Assembly (NCBI RefSeq): GCF_007994075.1
Contig: NZ_VIWU01000001.1
Coordinates: forward strand, 1,054,001 to 1,118,000
DNA: 64,000 nucleotides
Direction: 5' to 3'
Origin: Pseudonocardia hierapolitana
GTDB taxonomy: Bacteria > Actinomycetota > Actinomycetes > Mycobacteriales > Pseudonocardiaceae
Shown: piece after piece, positions 1 to 7,554 of the stretch
Numbering within the stretch: position 1 is the stretch's first letter
Layout of the letters: the number at the start of each line of letters is the position of its first letter
Made by a program: the position numbers and the translations under genes
Notes under the pieces: model-generated
Told to the model about the DNA's origin: nothing
Databases searched by the model: none
What the model saw: only the letters and a program-made list of their open reading frames with translations

Positions 1-1
1 C

Positions 2-487
2 TTCCGCGCCGAGTTCGCCCGCTGGACGGGCCGGGCGGGCGACCGGGCCGACGGCGTGCCGGCCGCCGCTGGCACGCCCGCCGAGCCGCAGGACCGATGG
101 GTGCTGCGCGACTACACCGGCGGGAACCGGCCCGCACGCGCGCCCGGCAAGGACTTCGAGAACGAACCGCTCATCGCGGTGCTGACCACGCACCTCAGCG
201 GACCCACAGCAGACGTGCAGGCGGGGCAGGCGCTGCAGCGGGTCCTGCTCACCGCCACGGCGGACGGCCTCGCCGCCTCCTTCCTCTCGCACGTCGTCGA
301 GGTGCCGCAGGCTCGCGAGGAGGTGCGACGCCTCGTCGCCGGCGCACAGCCCCCGCAGGCCGTGCTGCGCATCGGCCACGGCTGGCCGGTCCCACCGACC
401 GGCCGGCGCGCGCCGGCGGACCTCATCGCACCGTCGACGAGCACCCCGGTGCGTCTCCCTCACGGGGAACGGACGCCGATGACCTGA
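2..487 (+). CDS. Acg-family nitroreductase-like protein, C-terminal part (cut by window edge)
   Basis: The reading frame is already open at the window edge, so the N-terminal half lies outside. What remains matches the C-terminal half of the Acg/Rv2032/Rv3131 group of putative FMN nitroreductases: a segment (PLIAVLTTH) followed by QAGQALQRVLLTATADGLAASF and a final PQAVLRIGHG strand before a Pro/Arg-rich tail. In this family that region packs against the flavin and ends in a short beta strand. Mycobacterial relatives are DosR-regulon proteins of unproven substrate, often lacking residues of classical nitroreductases. It is the first of three such genes within 7 kb, which supports a hypoxia/dormancy island. 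Family assignment is good; enzymatic activity is unknown. Confidence 0.75.
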   Translation, partial: FRAEFARWTGRAGDRADGVPAAAGTPAEPQDRWVLRDYTGGNRPARAPGKDFENEPLIAVLTTHLSGPTADVQAGQALQRVLLTATADGLAASFLSHVVEVPQAREEVRRLVAGAQPPQAVLRIGHGWPVPPTGRRAPADLIAPSTSTPVRLPHGERTPMT

Positions 488-500
488 CGAGGTGGACGGT

Positions 501-529
501 CGTGGTCGACATCGATGAGGTCGACCACG
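501..529. terminator. Perfect hairpin between convergent genes
   Basis: Two perfect 10-base arms (CGTGGTCGAC at 501-510 and its complement at 520-529) flank a 9-base loop. The site lies between the end of the rightward nitroreductase (487) and the end of the leftward membrane protein gene (619), where a bidirectional terminator would be expected. No T-run follows, as is common in high-GC actinobacteria, so termination is inferred from structure and position only. Confidence 0.45.
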
Positions 530-618
530 CGGCCTTGCGACGGACATCGTCGGAGACGGCATCGCTCAGGTCGGTCCGGTCGAACGCGCGGCGGGAAGCA
601 CGACTACGACAACGCCGA

Positions 619-1194
619 TCAGAGGATGGTGCGGCGCCACAGCGGCTCCACGCGCACCCACTCCTGCTCCCACTGCCGGGAGTTGTAGCGCCCCGTCAGG
701 CGGCGGACGCCGAACCAGGCTGCGAGGAGGGGCGTCCCACCTGCGCACACCACGCCGATCGCCGCCACGATCCCACCGAAGACAGCATTCGCCGGGTGCA
801 CGGGCCGTGACGCGATCTCGCCCGCGGCATCGATCCACACGTCCACCTCGGCGCCGGCGGGCTGCGAGCGCATCGCCGGGACGACGCCGACGTGCTCCCG
901 CCCCTCGCGGTCGGCCCAGCGCGCTCGGACCTGCGCCGGCGTGTGCCCGAGTTCCAAGGACAACGCCACGTGCGCGTTCTCGAGCAGCACGGCACGGGTC
1001 TGCGACGTCGCCCTGCTGTCCAGCTCGGCCCGTTCGGCTTCCCCGCGGTGCACGGCGAGCCCGGTCACCGCGCCGATGACGATCACCACCAGGACGGCAC
1101 CCGTCAGGAACCATGCGACGGCGTCCTCGATCCGGTCGCTGGTGCGCCGCGGGAGCCGCCCGGCAACGGGGGCGCCGTCCGGGTCAGGACGCAT
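619..1194 (-). CDS. Rv1733c-like two-helix membrane protein
   Basis: 191 aa. Two hydrophobic segments, about residues 26-47 (AWFLTGAVLVVIVIGAVTGL) and 138-162 (AVFGGIVAAIGVVCAGGTPLL), flank a soluble loop of about 85 residues that would lie on one side of the membrane. This architecture, the loop sequence around EVDVWIDAAGEIASRPV and the Trp-rich tail match the Rv1733c family, known in mycobacteria as a DosR-regulated dormancy antigen of unknown molecular function. The start is the ATG that gives a short charged N-terminus before helix 1. It is transcribed away from the nitroreductase unit starting at 1497 and convergent to the one ending at 487. Family call is good; biochemical role unknown. 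Confidence 0.75.
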   Translation of the reverse strand: MRPDPDGAPVAGRLPRRTSDRIEDAVAWFLTGAVLVVIVIGAVTGLAVHRGEAERAELDSRATSQTRAVLLENAHVALSLELGHTPAQVRARWADREGREHVGVVPAMRSQPAGAEVDVWIDAAGEIASRPVHPANAVFGGIVAAIGVVCAGGTPLLAAWFGVRRLTGRYNSRQWEQEWVRVEPLWRRTIL

Positions 1195-1400
1195 CGCGAT
1201 CCCCTCCCTCCGCGGGCCGGGTCAGCGCCACCGGGTACTCGGTCCGGTGCGGCAGAGCGTTTCCGACCGGTGCGAGTAGCAGCCCGGCGAGCGGGGCCCG
1301 GCCGCTCCTCCTCGATCTCGAGGGAACGTTCCGCCACGCCGCGGGTCTCGCGGAAGCGCCCGGAGACCCCGCTCGCAGGGGCGAGAGTCCTTCCCGGTCC

Positions 1401-1412
1401 GGGACCACGGCC
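1401..1412. promoter_or_regulatory. DosR/DevR-like motif GGGACCACGGCC
   Basis: This sequence fits the GGGAC-N2/4-GGCC pattern repeated across the first 13 kb and lies 85 bp before the ATG at 1497 and about 207 bp before the leftward gene starting at 1194. It is one base shorter than the other copies. The remainder of 1195-1496 shows no gene I can support. The regulator is inferred from the gene content (DosR-regulon homologues); no response-regulator gene lies in this window. Confidence 0.45.
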
Positions 1413-1496
1413 GCTGGTCGCGATCGGGCCCGCAGGGGATCGTCGACGGCGAGCAGGAACGGACCCGCGTCCGCTCCGCCGCCCCGAGGAGCAGGA

Positions 1497-1688
1497 ATGA
1501 TCGTCGAGCACGTCCAGCTGGCCGCCCACGCCCCCTCCGTGCTCGGCCTCGTCGCGCGCAGTGCGCTGTTCCACGCTCCGTGCGCGGTCCTGTTGGCTCC
1601 CCGGCCCGCGCCGTCGGCGGCCGAGCCGTGGTCGCCGACGTTCGGCGAGAAGACACCGCCGGCTCCGGCAGCCGGAGGCCGAAGGTGA
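1497..1688 (+). CDS. Short USP-tail-like protein, coupled to nitroreductase gene
   Basis: 63 aa. The ATG is preceded by a strong GAGGAGCAGGA ribosome site, and the stop codon overlaps the GTG start of the next gene (GTGA), so the two are probably translationally coupled. Residues about 18-36 (LGLVARSALFHAPCAVLLAP) resemble the last helix and strand of universal stress proteins, where the usual form is GSV...HAPCPVLVV. The ATP-loop glycines and all upstream USP elements are absent and the C-terminal 30 residues are low-complexity Ala/Pro. It may be a relic that survives as a leader peptide, or a real small protein. Confidence 0.4.
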   Translation: MIVEHVQLAAHAPSVLGLVARSALFHAPCAVLLAPRPAPSAAEPWSPTFGEKTPPAPAAGGRR

Positions 1689-2668
1689 CGACCGCGACGC
1701 AACTCGCCGACGCCGTCGAGGACGCCCTCCACGCGCCGTCGGTGCACAACAGCCAGCCGTGGCGCTGGCGGATCGGCTCCGACGAGGTGCGGCTGCACGC
1801 CGACCCACAACGTCACCTCGTGGCCACCGACCCCGATCGTCGCGACCTCGTTCTCAGCTGCGGCGCGGCCCTGCACCACCTGCGCGTCGCCCTCGCCGCA
1901 CGAGGTCTCCGCGCCGACATCCGACGCCTTCCCGACCCCGAGGACAGCACCCACCTCGCCACCGTCGAGGTGCGGCCCGGGGGCGAACCGGCCGACGCCG
2001 CGTTGTTCCCGGCGATCGCGGAACGCAGGACCGACCGCCGCCGCATGAGCCGCCGTCCGGTCCCGGCCCAGCACCTGAACACCCTCGTCGAGCACGCCGC
2101 CCGCAACGGGGCGACCCTCGTCCCGGTCACCCGCCCAGCGATGCGGCGGCAGCTCGTCGCGGCGATCGTCACCGCCCAGCGGCTCCAGCGCGAGGACGTC
2201 GGCTACGCGAGCGAGCTGCGGATGTGGACCAACCGCCTCCCGGGCGGGCGCGACGGGGTGCCGGCCGCCAACGTCGCCGCACCGCTGATCGGCACCCTCG
2301 ACCCGTCGCCCCTGCGTCGCTTCGGCCGCGCGGAGCTCGCCCAGGCGGCACGGGTCGCCGGGCACGGCCGCGGCGACGACGCCGCCGAGCTGCTCGTCGT
2401 CACGACCGCCGGAGACGAGACCGCGGACCGCTTGCGAGCCGGGGAGGCGACGAGCGCCGTCCTGCTCGCGGCGACGCGGATCGGGCTCGCCACCACCCCG
2501 CTCAGCCAGGCCATGGAGATCGACAGCTCCCGCCTCCAGGTTCAGCGGAACGTGCTGGGGACGCCGGAGTTCCCCCAGCTCGTCATCCGCGTCGGCTGGT
2601 CGGCCTCGGGCGCGCCGGCACCACCCGCGACACCACGCCGCGAGCTCCGCTCCGTACTCCTCCCCTGA
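1685..2668 (+). CDS. Acg-family nitroreductase-like flavoprotein
   Basis: 327 aa from the GTG at 1685, chosen because GGAGG lies 7 bases upstream and because homology begins just after it. The family signature APSVHNSQPW occurs at residues 17-26, followed by LHADPQRHL and SCGAALHHLRVALAA, the conserved core of Acg/Rv2032/Rv3131. The central ERRTDRRRMS and C-terminal TRIGLATTPLSQAMEI segments also fit. Members bind or are predicted to bind FMN, but a substrate has not been established in mycobacteria, where they are induced by hypoxia and NO. It overlaps the short ORF upstream. A similar protein is encoded at 6293-7279, so this is a local paralogue family. Confidence 0.85.
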   Translation: MTTATQLADAVEDALHAPSVHNSQPWRWRIGSDEVRLHADPQRHLVATDPDRRDLVLSCGAALHHLRVALAARGLRADIRRLPDPEDSTHLATVEVRPGGEPADAALFPAIAERRTDRRRMSRRPVPAQHLNTLVEHAARNGATLVPVTRPAMRRQLVAAIVTAQRLQREDVGYASELRMWTNRLPGGRDGVPAANVAAPLIGTLDPSPLRRFGRAELAQAARVAGHGRGDDAAELLVVTTAGDETADRLRAGEATSAVLLAATRIGLATTPLSQAMEIDSSRLQVQRNVLGTPEFPQLVIRVGWSASGAPAPPATPRRELRSVLLP

Positions 2669-2828
2669 CACGCTTCCCGCCGAGGGAAAGCCGCGGCACC
2701 AGGAATCAGCACCAGGAATCAGCGAGGAAGCCAGCACGAGGTTCCGCCCGGTCCGGGGCGCGGGCCGCTCCTCGCGGGCCGCGCTTCCCGTGACCGAACG
2801 GTGGCGCAACTGGCGCAACGCGCTCCGG

Positions 2829-3719
2829 CTACGGCCGGACGACGGCGACCGGGCAGGGCGCGTGGTGTACGAGGACGTTGCCGACCGACCCGAGGACCAG
2901 CCCTGCAAACTCTCCCCGCCCGCGCGATCCCACGACCACGAGCTGGGCCTGCTGCGCCTGCTCCAGCAGGCAGGGCGCCGGGCGGCCGCGGGCCAGCACG
3001 CGGCGCACGGGCACGTCCGGATGCTTGCGCGCCCACCCGGCCAGGTGACCGGCGAGCCGCTCGGCCAGCGCCTGCAGCTCCTCCTCGCTGATCACCGGTT
3101 CTTCGAACGGGGCGTACCCGAACGGAGCCGTGATGTCGTTCCAGGCGTGGACGGCGACCAGCTCCACCTGGCGGCTCGCGGCGGCGTCGAAGGCGAACGC
3201 GATGGCCTCATCGCCGCCGGCCGTTCCGTCAACCCCTACCGCGATCGGGAGTTGTGCTTCCTCGTCCGGGTCCCGTTCCTCGCCGCGGACGACCACCACC
3301 GGACACGGCGCGCTCGCGGCGAGCGCCACGCCGACCGAGCCGGCGATCAGCTCTTCGAGACGGCCACGTCCCCGGCTGCCCACGACGAGCAACTGCGCAA
3401 TCCGTGCCTCGGCGCCGAGCACCGCGTGGGGGGATCCCAGGATCACCTCGGCCTCGACCTCGGTGCTCGGCGCCACACGCCGCGCCGCCACCCGCGCCGC
3501 CGCCAGCTGCGACTCGGCGCGACCGCGCAGCATCTCCCGGTAGTCCAGACGGAAACTCGGGCCGTCCGTGCGCTCGGGGAGCCACCCGAACGCGGTCACG
3601 AGCCGCAGCGCGGCGCCACGGCGCGCCGCTTCGGCCGCGCCCCACCGCACCGCACGCAGCGCGCACTCCGAACCGTCCACGCCGACGGTGACCACCCGCC
3701 TGCCGACATCGATGTTCAT
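2829..3719 (-). CDS. Tandem-domain universal stress protein
   Basis: 296 aa with two USP domains, about residues 8-145 and 153-295. Each has the ATP-binding pattern G-x2-G-x9-G-S: GSRGRGRLEELIAGS in the first and GSRGRGEFAGLVLGS in the second, so both sites look competent to bind ATP. This is the organisation of mycobacterial Rv2623/Rv2005c, dormancy-induced cytosolic proteins that modulate growth. The ATG at 3719 is preceded by a GAGGAAT ribosome site. It diverges from the split-barrel protein gene at 3923, with paired GGGAC/GTCCC motifs between them. A second tandem USP is encoded at 10513-11406, there with one degenerate site. Confidence 0.9.
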   Translation of the reverse strand: MNIDVGRRVVTVGVDGSECALRAVRWGAAEAARRGAALRLVTAFGWLPERTDGPSFRLDYREMLRGRAESQLAAARVAARRVAPSTEVEAEVILGSPHAVLGAEARIAQLLVVGSRGRGRLEELIAGSVGVALAASAPCPVVVVRGEERDPDEEAQLPIAVGVDGTAGGDEAIAFAFDAAASRQVELVAVHAWNDITAPFGYAPFEEPVISEEELQALAERLAGHLAGWARKHPDVPVRRVLARGRPAPCLLEQAQQAQLVVVGSRGRGEFAGLVLGSVGNVLVHHAPCPVAVVRP

Positions 3720-3820
3720 CTCGATTCCTCCACTCGTCCCTTCCGACGGTGCCGGGTGACGCTGGAGGGGCAGTAGCGGCTGCCGTCCCCGGACGGGAGG
3801 TCGTTCGCTCGTGCTCGGGC

Positions 3821-3841
3821 GGGACTTCCGGCCGTCGTCCC
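3821..3841. promoter_or_regulatory. Back-to-back DosR/DevR-like motifs in a divergent promoter
   Basis: GGGACTTCCGGCC (3821-3833, plus strand) overlaps GGCCGTCGTCCC (3830-3841), which is the same motif on the minus strand. They lie 90 bp before the split-barrel gene (3923) and about 110 bp before the USP gene (3719), so one site may serve each direction. The sequence recalls the GGGACTTnnGGCCC core of DosR boxes (family knowledge); binding is not shown. Confidence 0.55.
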
Positions 3842-3922
3842 GCGGTCGGACGCCGCGATGACAGCACCGCGTCCTGGCGGGAAGGTGGAGGCGTCCTTCG
3901 AGGAACGACGGGAAGGTGCCCG

Positions 3923-4381
3923 ATGACCGACCACGAGCGCGAGTCCGAGCTGCAGGTCCTCACCGCCGACGAGTGCTACCGGCTGCTCGCCACCCAGCAG
4001 ATCGGGCGGCTCGGCGTCAACGCCGAGCACTACCCACTGATCTTCCCGGTGAACTACGCGCTGGAGCGGGACGTGATCGTGATGCGGATGGCGCCCGGAA
4101 CCAAGCTCACGGCGGCCGACCACGCGAACGTCGCCTTCGAGGTCGACGAGATCGACCAGCACACGCGCTCCGGCTGGAGCGTGCTGGTGCGCGGGCTCGC
4201 CGAGGAGGTCACGCCCGCCCACCGCGCGGAGCTGATCGCCCGCACGCAAGGCACCGGCCTGACGACGTGGGCACCCGGCGAACACGGGCACTGGGTGCGG
4301 CTCATCCCGCAGGCGATCAGCGGCCGGCGCATCGTCCCCGGCCGGCTTCCGCCCCCGTTCGAGGCGGCGGCCTACCTCTGA
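3923..4381 (+). CDS. Pyridoxamine 5'-phosphate oxidase-like FMN split-barrel protein
   Basis: 152 aa from the ATG at 3923, with GGAAGG six bases upstream. The protein opens with LTADECYRLLATQQIGRLGVN and continues PLIFPVNYALERDVIVMRM...GTKLTAA, the usual beginning of the PNPOx-like split-barrel fold that binds FMN or F420. The region VAFEVDEIDQHTRSGWSVLVRG is the conserved dimer-interface segment. Mycobacterial counterparts (for example Rv0080) belong to the DosR regulon. The specific substrate and cofactor cannot be read from sequence. A paralogue is encoded at 9040-9489 with the same VDEID...TRSGW/TRTGW core. Confidence 0.85.
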   Translation: MTDHERESELQVLTADECYRLLATQQIGRLGVNAEHYPLIFPVNYALERDVIVMRMAPGTKLTAADHANVAFEVDEIDQHTRSGWSVLVRGLAEEVTPAHRAELIARTQGTGLTTWAPGEHGHWVRLIPQAISGRRIVPGRLPPPFEAAAYL

Positions 4382-4529
4382 CCCGACCGGCCTGGCACCA
4401 GGGGTGCGGGTCGGCGGCCGCCGAGGCGCCGGTCGACCGGGGCGCATCCACCTTCCTCGCCACACCGACCGGCGTGCCCTCGTGCACGGCCACGACGTTC
4501 CCCCGCCATGACATCGGAGACCCGAACGG

Positions 4530-5978
4530 TCACCGCGTCACCCGCCGCGGCACGGCGACTGCGATCAGGAGCGCACCGACCAGCAGCGCGAGGCCGGCGC
4601 CGATGAACAGCCCGATCCACACCCAGCGCAGGGCGGGAGCGGTCACCGCCGCCGACAGATCGGCGATCACCGGCCGAGTCGCGTCGGCGTTCATCACCAC
4701 GACGCTCCAGCGCCCGTCGGCGGCCCGCCAGACGAGCTGCTGCTCCCCGGGACCAGCTGCCGAGGCCGCCCAGAACGGCTGCTGGGCCGGTGGCGTGGCG
4801 GGCTCTGCACCAGGGATGCGCTGCTGGACGGCGCGGCCCTCGTCGGTGATGTCGACCAGGCGTTCCCACTCGACGGCGCCGAGGTAGCGATCGACGTCGG
4901 CGGCAGGGCCGATCCCGACGAACACCCCGTCCGGATCCTGTCCCGCCACAAGGACCCGCAGGTCGCCGAGCACGCTACCGAGGCCGACCGTTCCCGCGTC
5001 GTCGCGCAGCTCGACGGGGTCGAACACGAGCGCGTACCCGCTCGACGTGAACTGCCTGGTGGGCGTGCCGAGGAAGCCTTCGGCGTCGCGGCCGGCCTGG
5101 TCGGCCACGAGGAGCGCCGTACCACCCGCCGCAGTGCCGATACCGCCCACCAGCAGCACCGACCCGATCACGACCGTCACGATGCGACCGGCCGTCCACT
5201 CCCGGTGCTGCGGCGGCTCCGGCGGTGTCGAGGAGACCTGCGGCCCGGTCGGCGCGGTCGCGCCGTCGGTCACGGCGAGCGCTCCCGGCTCGCTCCCGCC
5301 CATGTCGAGCCGGAACGGCGGGTAGGCGTCGGTCATCAGCCCCGCGTACGCGGCGACCCGCAGCACCCAGCGGTGCATCCCGAGCAGCAGGTCGAACACC
5401 CCCCGCGGGTAGCGACCGGTGAACAGCAGCGCGATCGCCGCGAAGAAGGCGAGCAGCCCGATCAGCCCGCCGGCGATCGACCACACGCCGTCGGGATCCG
5501 TCTGCGTCGTCCACGTCCCCGACTGGTAGGCGACGTAGGTCCCTCCACCCATGAAGAACGCGATGACCAGGTAGTGCGGCAGCGCGAGCAGCCACCACTT
5601 GACCAGCACCAGGCCCCGGGACAGGTGCTCGGGATAGGCGATCTCGAGCGTCGCCGGGTAGTCGGGCACCTCCCGGAGCGTGAACGGCGGGTACCGGTCC
5701 GTCCCGAGCGCGCCGTAGGCGTAGTAGCCGACGCGCCAGGACCAGCGCAGCACCCCGACGTTGAACTCGAAGATCGCGGGCGGATAGCGGCCGCTGATCA
5801 GGATTGCGAAGAACGCGACGACGCTGAGCACCACGAACGCCACCCACAGGAATGCCAGCACCACCGCGTGCGGCAACACGAGCAACCACTTCACCAGCCA
5901 CAGCCAGCGGCTGAGCGGGGCGTCCAGCCGCGCGGTCACGCGCACCGGACTGGCGCCTCCAGATGTCATCTCCTCCAC
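4530..5978 (-). CDS. DUF4389-type membrane protein with two repeat domains
   Basis: 482 aa. Two copies of a membrane repeat (about residues 12-115 and 120-225) each carry LVKWLLVLPHAVVLAFL or LVKWWLLALPHYLVIAFF, a second hydrophobic stretch ending in GRYP, and a YPPF motif, which is the DUF4389 pattern. A further helix (about 258-285) leads to an exported or periplasmic-side domain of about 150 residues with no recognised family, and a last helix (about 450-475) anchors the C-terminus. The function of DUF4389 is unknown. The start codon is ATG at 5978, and a GGGAC-type box lies 41 bp upstream, placing the gene with the dormancy set. Confidence 0.75.
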   Translation of the reverse strand: MEEMTSGGASPVRVTARLDAPLSRWLWLVKWLLVLPHAVVLAFLWVAFVVLSVVAFFAILISGRYPPAIFEFNVGVLRWSWRVGYYAYGALGTDRYPPFTLREVPDYPATLEIAYPEHLSRGLVLVKWWLLALPHYLVIAFFMGGGTYVAYQSGTWTTQTDPDGVWSIAGGLIGLLAFFAAIALLFTGRYPRGVFDLLLGMHRWVLRVAAYAGLMTDAYPPFRLDMGGSEPGALAVTDGATAPTGPQVSSTPPEPPQHREWTAGRIVTVVIGSVLLVGGIGTAAGGTALLVADQAGRDAEGFLGTPTRQFTSSGYALVFDPVELRDDAGTVGLGSVLGDLRVLVAGQDPDGVFVGIGPAADVDRYLGAVEWERLVDITDEGRAVQQRIPGAEPATPPAQQPFWAASAAGPGEQQLVWRAADGRWSVVVMNADATRPVIADLSAAVTAPALRWVWIGLFIGAGLALLVGALLIAVAVPRRVTR

Positions 5979-6018
5979 CTCCGACAGGTACGGTCGCCGC
6001 CGGCCGCGAGCGGCGGCA

Positions 6019-6031
6019 GGGACGTAGGCCC
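6019..6031. promoter_or_regulatory. DosR/DevR-like motif GGGACGTAGGCCC
   Basis: A near-palindromic copy of the island-wide motif, 41 bp upstream of the DUF4389 gene start (5978, leftward). Its spacing is among the shortest in the set. Confidence 0.5.
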
Positions 6032-6172
6032 TGGGTTCCGCCGGCGATCGGCACGGACCCGCTCACTCTCCAGCCGGTTCTCCTCGCGCTGGATCCGCTC
6101 CTCGGTCGGCTCGGCGTGGCCGTGGACCGCCGGCAGCCACCTCGTCGGCCGGGCCGTTCCGCACGCCGTGCC

Positions 6173-6186
6173 GGGACGACCGGCCC
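6173..6186. promoter_or_regulatory. DosR/DevR-like motif GGGACGACCGGCCC
   Basis: Copy of the island motif 107 bp upstream of the nitroreductase gene at 6293, with both half-elements GGGAC and GGCCC intact. Confidence 0.55.
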
Positions 6187-6292
6187 TGCCGTAGGCGCGG
6201 GTGACGAGCGAGCCTGGACCACGTACGCCTTCCGCCTGCGAGCTAGGAGAGAAGACAGTGGCGACCACCCCTGACGGCGAGGCATCGCGGCG

Positions 6293-7279
6293 ATGACCGG
6301 AGCAGCTGTCGACGAGGAGAGCGTCCTGGCCGCGCTGCGGCTGGCCATCCGCGCCCCGTCGGTGCACAACAGCCAGCCCTGGGCGTGGCGCGTCTACGGG
6401 AACACCGTCGATCTCTACGCCGACCCGTCCCGCCACATCCCCGCGACCGACCCGCAGGGCCGGGACCTGGTGATGAGCTGCGGCGCGGCACTGCACCACC
6501 TGATCGTCGCGCTGGCCGCCTCCGGCTGGGCCGGCCACGTGCACCGGCTCCCCGATCCGCAGCGCCCTGATCACCTCGCCGCTGTCGAGCTCACCCCGTG
6601 CACCCCCACGAGCACCGACCTCGCGGCCGTGATCCCGCGCCGCTGCACCGACCGGCGCAGGTTCAGCTCGTGGCCCGTGCCGGGCGAGGTGATCGGCGGG
6701 ATGACCGAGCTCGCCGAGCGCCACGGCCTCACGCTGCAGGAGGTCGCCGAACCGCGGCTGCGTTGGCGGTTGTACAAGGCGATCGCGGCCGGTGCCGAGA
6801 CGCAGGAGGCCGACCCGCTCTACGCCGGAGAGATCGCCCGGTGGAGCGGACGCCTGCCCGGAGCGACGGACGGGGTGCCTTCCGCGAACGTGCCGTTGCC
6901 CGCACCGGCACGGGGCCGGATGCCGATGCGCACATATGCCCGCCCGGCAGTGGTCGAGTCGCCGGGGCAGGGCGAACCGGAGAACGCCGCCCTTCTGTTG
7001 CTGTCGACCTTCACCGACACCCGCGCGAGCTGGCTGCGTGCCGGCGAGGTGACCAGTGCGATCCTCCTCACCGCCACCCTGGCCGGGCTCGCGAGCAGCC
7101 CGCTGACCCAACCGCTGGAGGTCCACGAGACCCGCGCGTTCGTGCGCGACCACGTCGGGGCCAAGAAGACCGCTCACCCGCATATCCTGCTGCGGCTCGG
7201 TTGGGCCCTGCCCGGCGCGCGTGAGCTGCCCGCCACACCGCGCCGGCCAGTCGACGATGTGGTGGCGATCGGCCGCTGA
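6293..7279 (+). CDS. Acg-family nitroreductase-like flavoprotein (paralogue)
   Basis: 328 aa. The signature APSVHNSQPW (residues 21-30) is followed by DLYADPSRHI and SCGAALHHLIVALAA, aligned almost word for word with the protein encoded at 1685. The middle CTDRRRFSSWPVPGE and the C-terminal LLTATLAGLASSPLTQPLEV segments are also conserved. The start ATG at 6293 sits at the edge of the conserved region. As with its relatives the substrate is unproven; the family is linked to hypoxic or stationary survival in mycobacteria. The close similarity to the other two copies suggests local duplication followed by divergence. Confidence 0.85.
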   Translation: MTGAAVDEESVLAALRLAIRAPSVHNSQPWAWRVYGNTVDLYADPSRHIPATDPQGRDLVMSCGAALHHLIVALAASGWAGHVHRLPDPQRPDHLAAVELTPCTPTSTDLAAVIPRRCTDRRRFSSWPVPGEVIGGMTELAERHGLTLQEVAEPRLRWRLYKAIAAGAETQEADPLYAGEIARWSGRLPGATDGVPSANVPLPAPARGRMPMRTYARPAVVESPGQGEPENAALLLLSTFTDTRASWLRAGEVTSAILLTATLAGLASSPLTQPLEVHETRAFVRDHVGAKKTAHPHILLRLGWALPGARELPATPRRPVDDVVAIGR

Positions 7280-7485
7280 GGCGGCCGCGTCGGACGTCGT
7301 CGCCGCGGTCACCCGGTGCCAGCTCAGCTCACGGCGGGTGAGGCGAAATGCAGGGCCATCTGTCATCGAGCATCCCGAACCAGCCCGGCACCCAGGTCCG
7401 CCACGCGGCGTGGGCTCGGCCGCATCCATGGCTCCAGGCTCCACGGCCACCGCCGCCCCGGGCAGGACCGGAGGCCGCGCGACGC

Positions 7486-7498
7486 GGGACTTCCGGCC
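7486..7498. promoter_or_regulatory. DosR/DevR-like motif GGGACTTCCGGCC
   Basis: Identical over 13 bases to the box at 3821-3833, located 57 bp upstream of the WS/DGAT start codon at 7555. Two identical copies in front of two DosR-type genes are the best evidence for a shared regulator. Confidence 0.6.
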
Positions 7499-7554
7499 GA
7501 GGCCGCACCCCGATGCCCCGGGGACGCTGGATGGCAGCGAGGAGAGGAGTGCTG

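Noticed and set aside
4530..6194. Rightward frame of more than 300 codons opposite the DUF4389 gene
   Set aside because: No family similarity; it mirrors the membrane protein codons and lacks a ribosome site.
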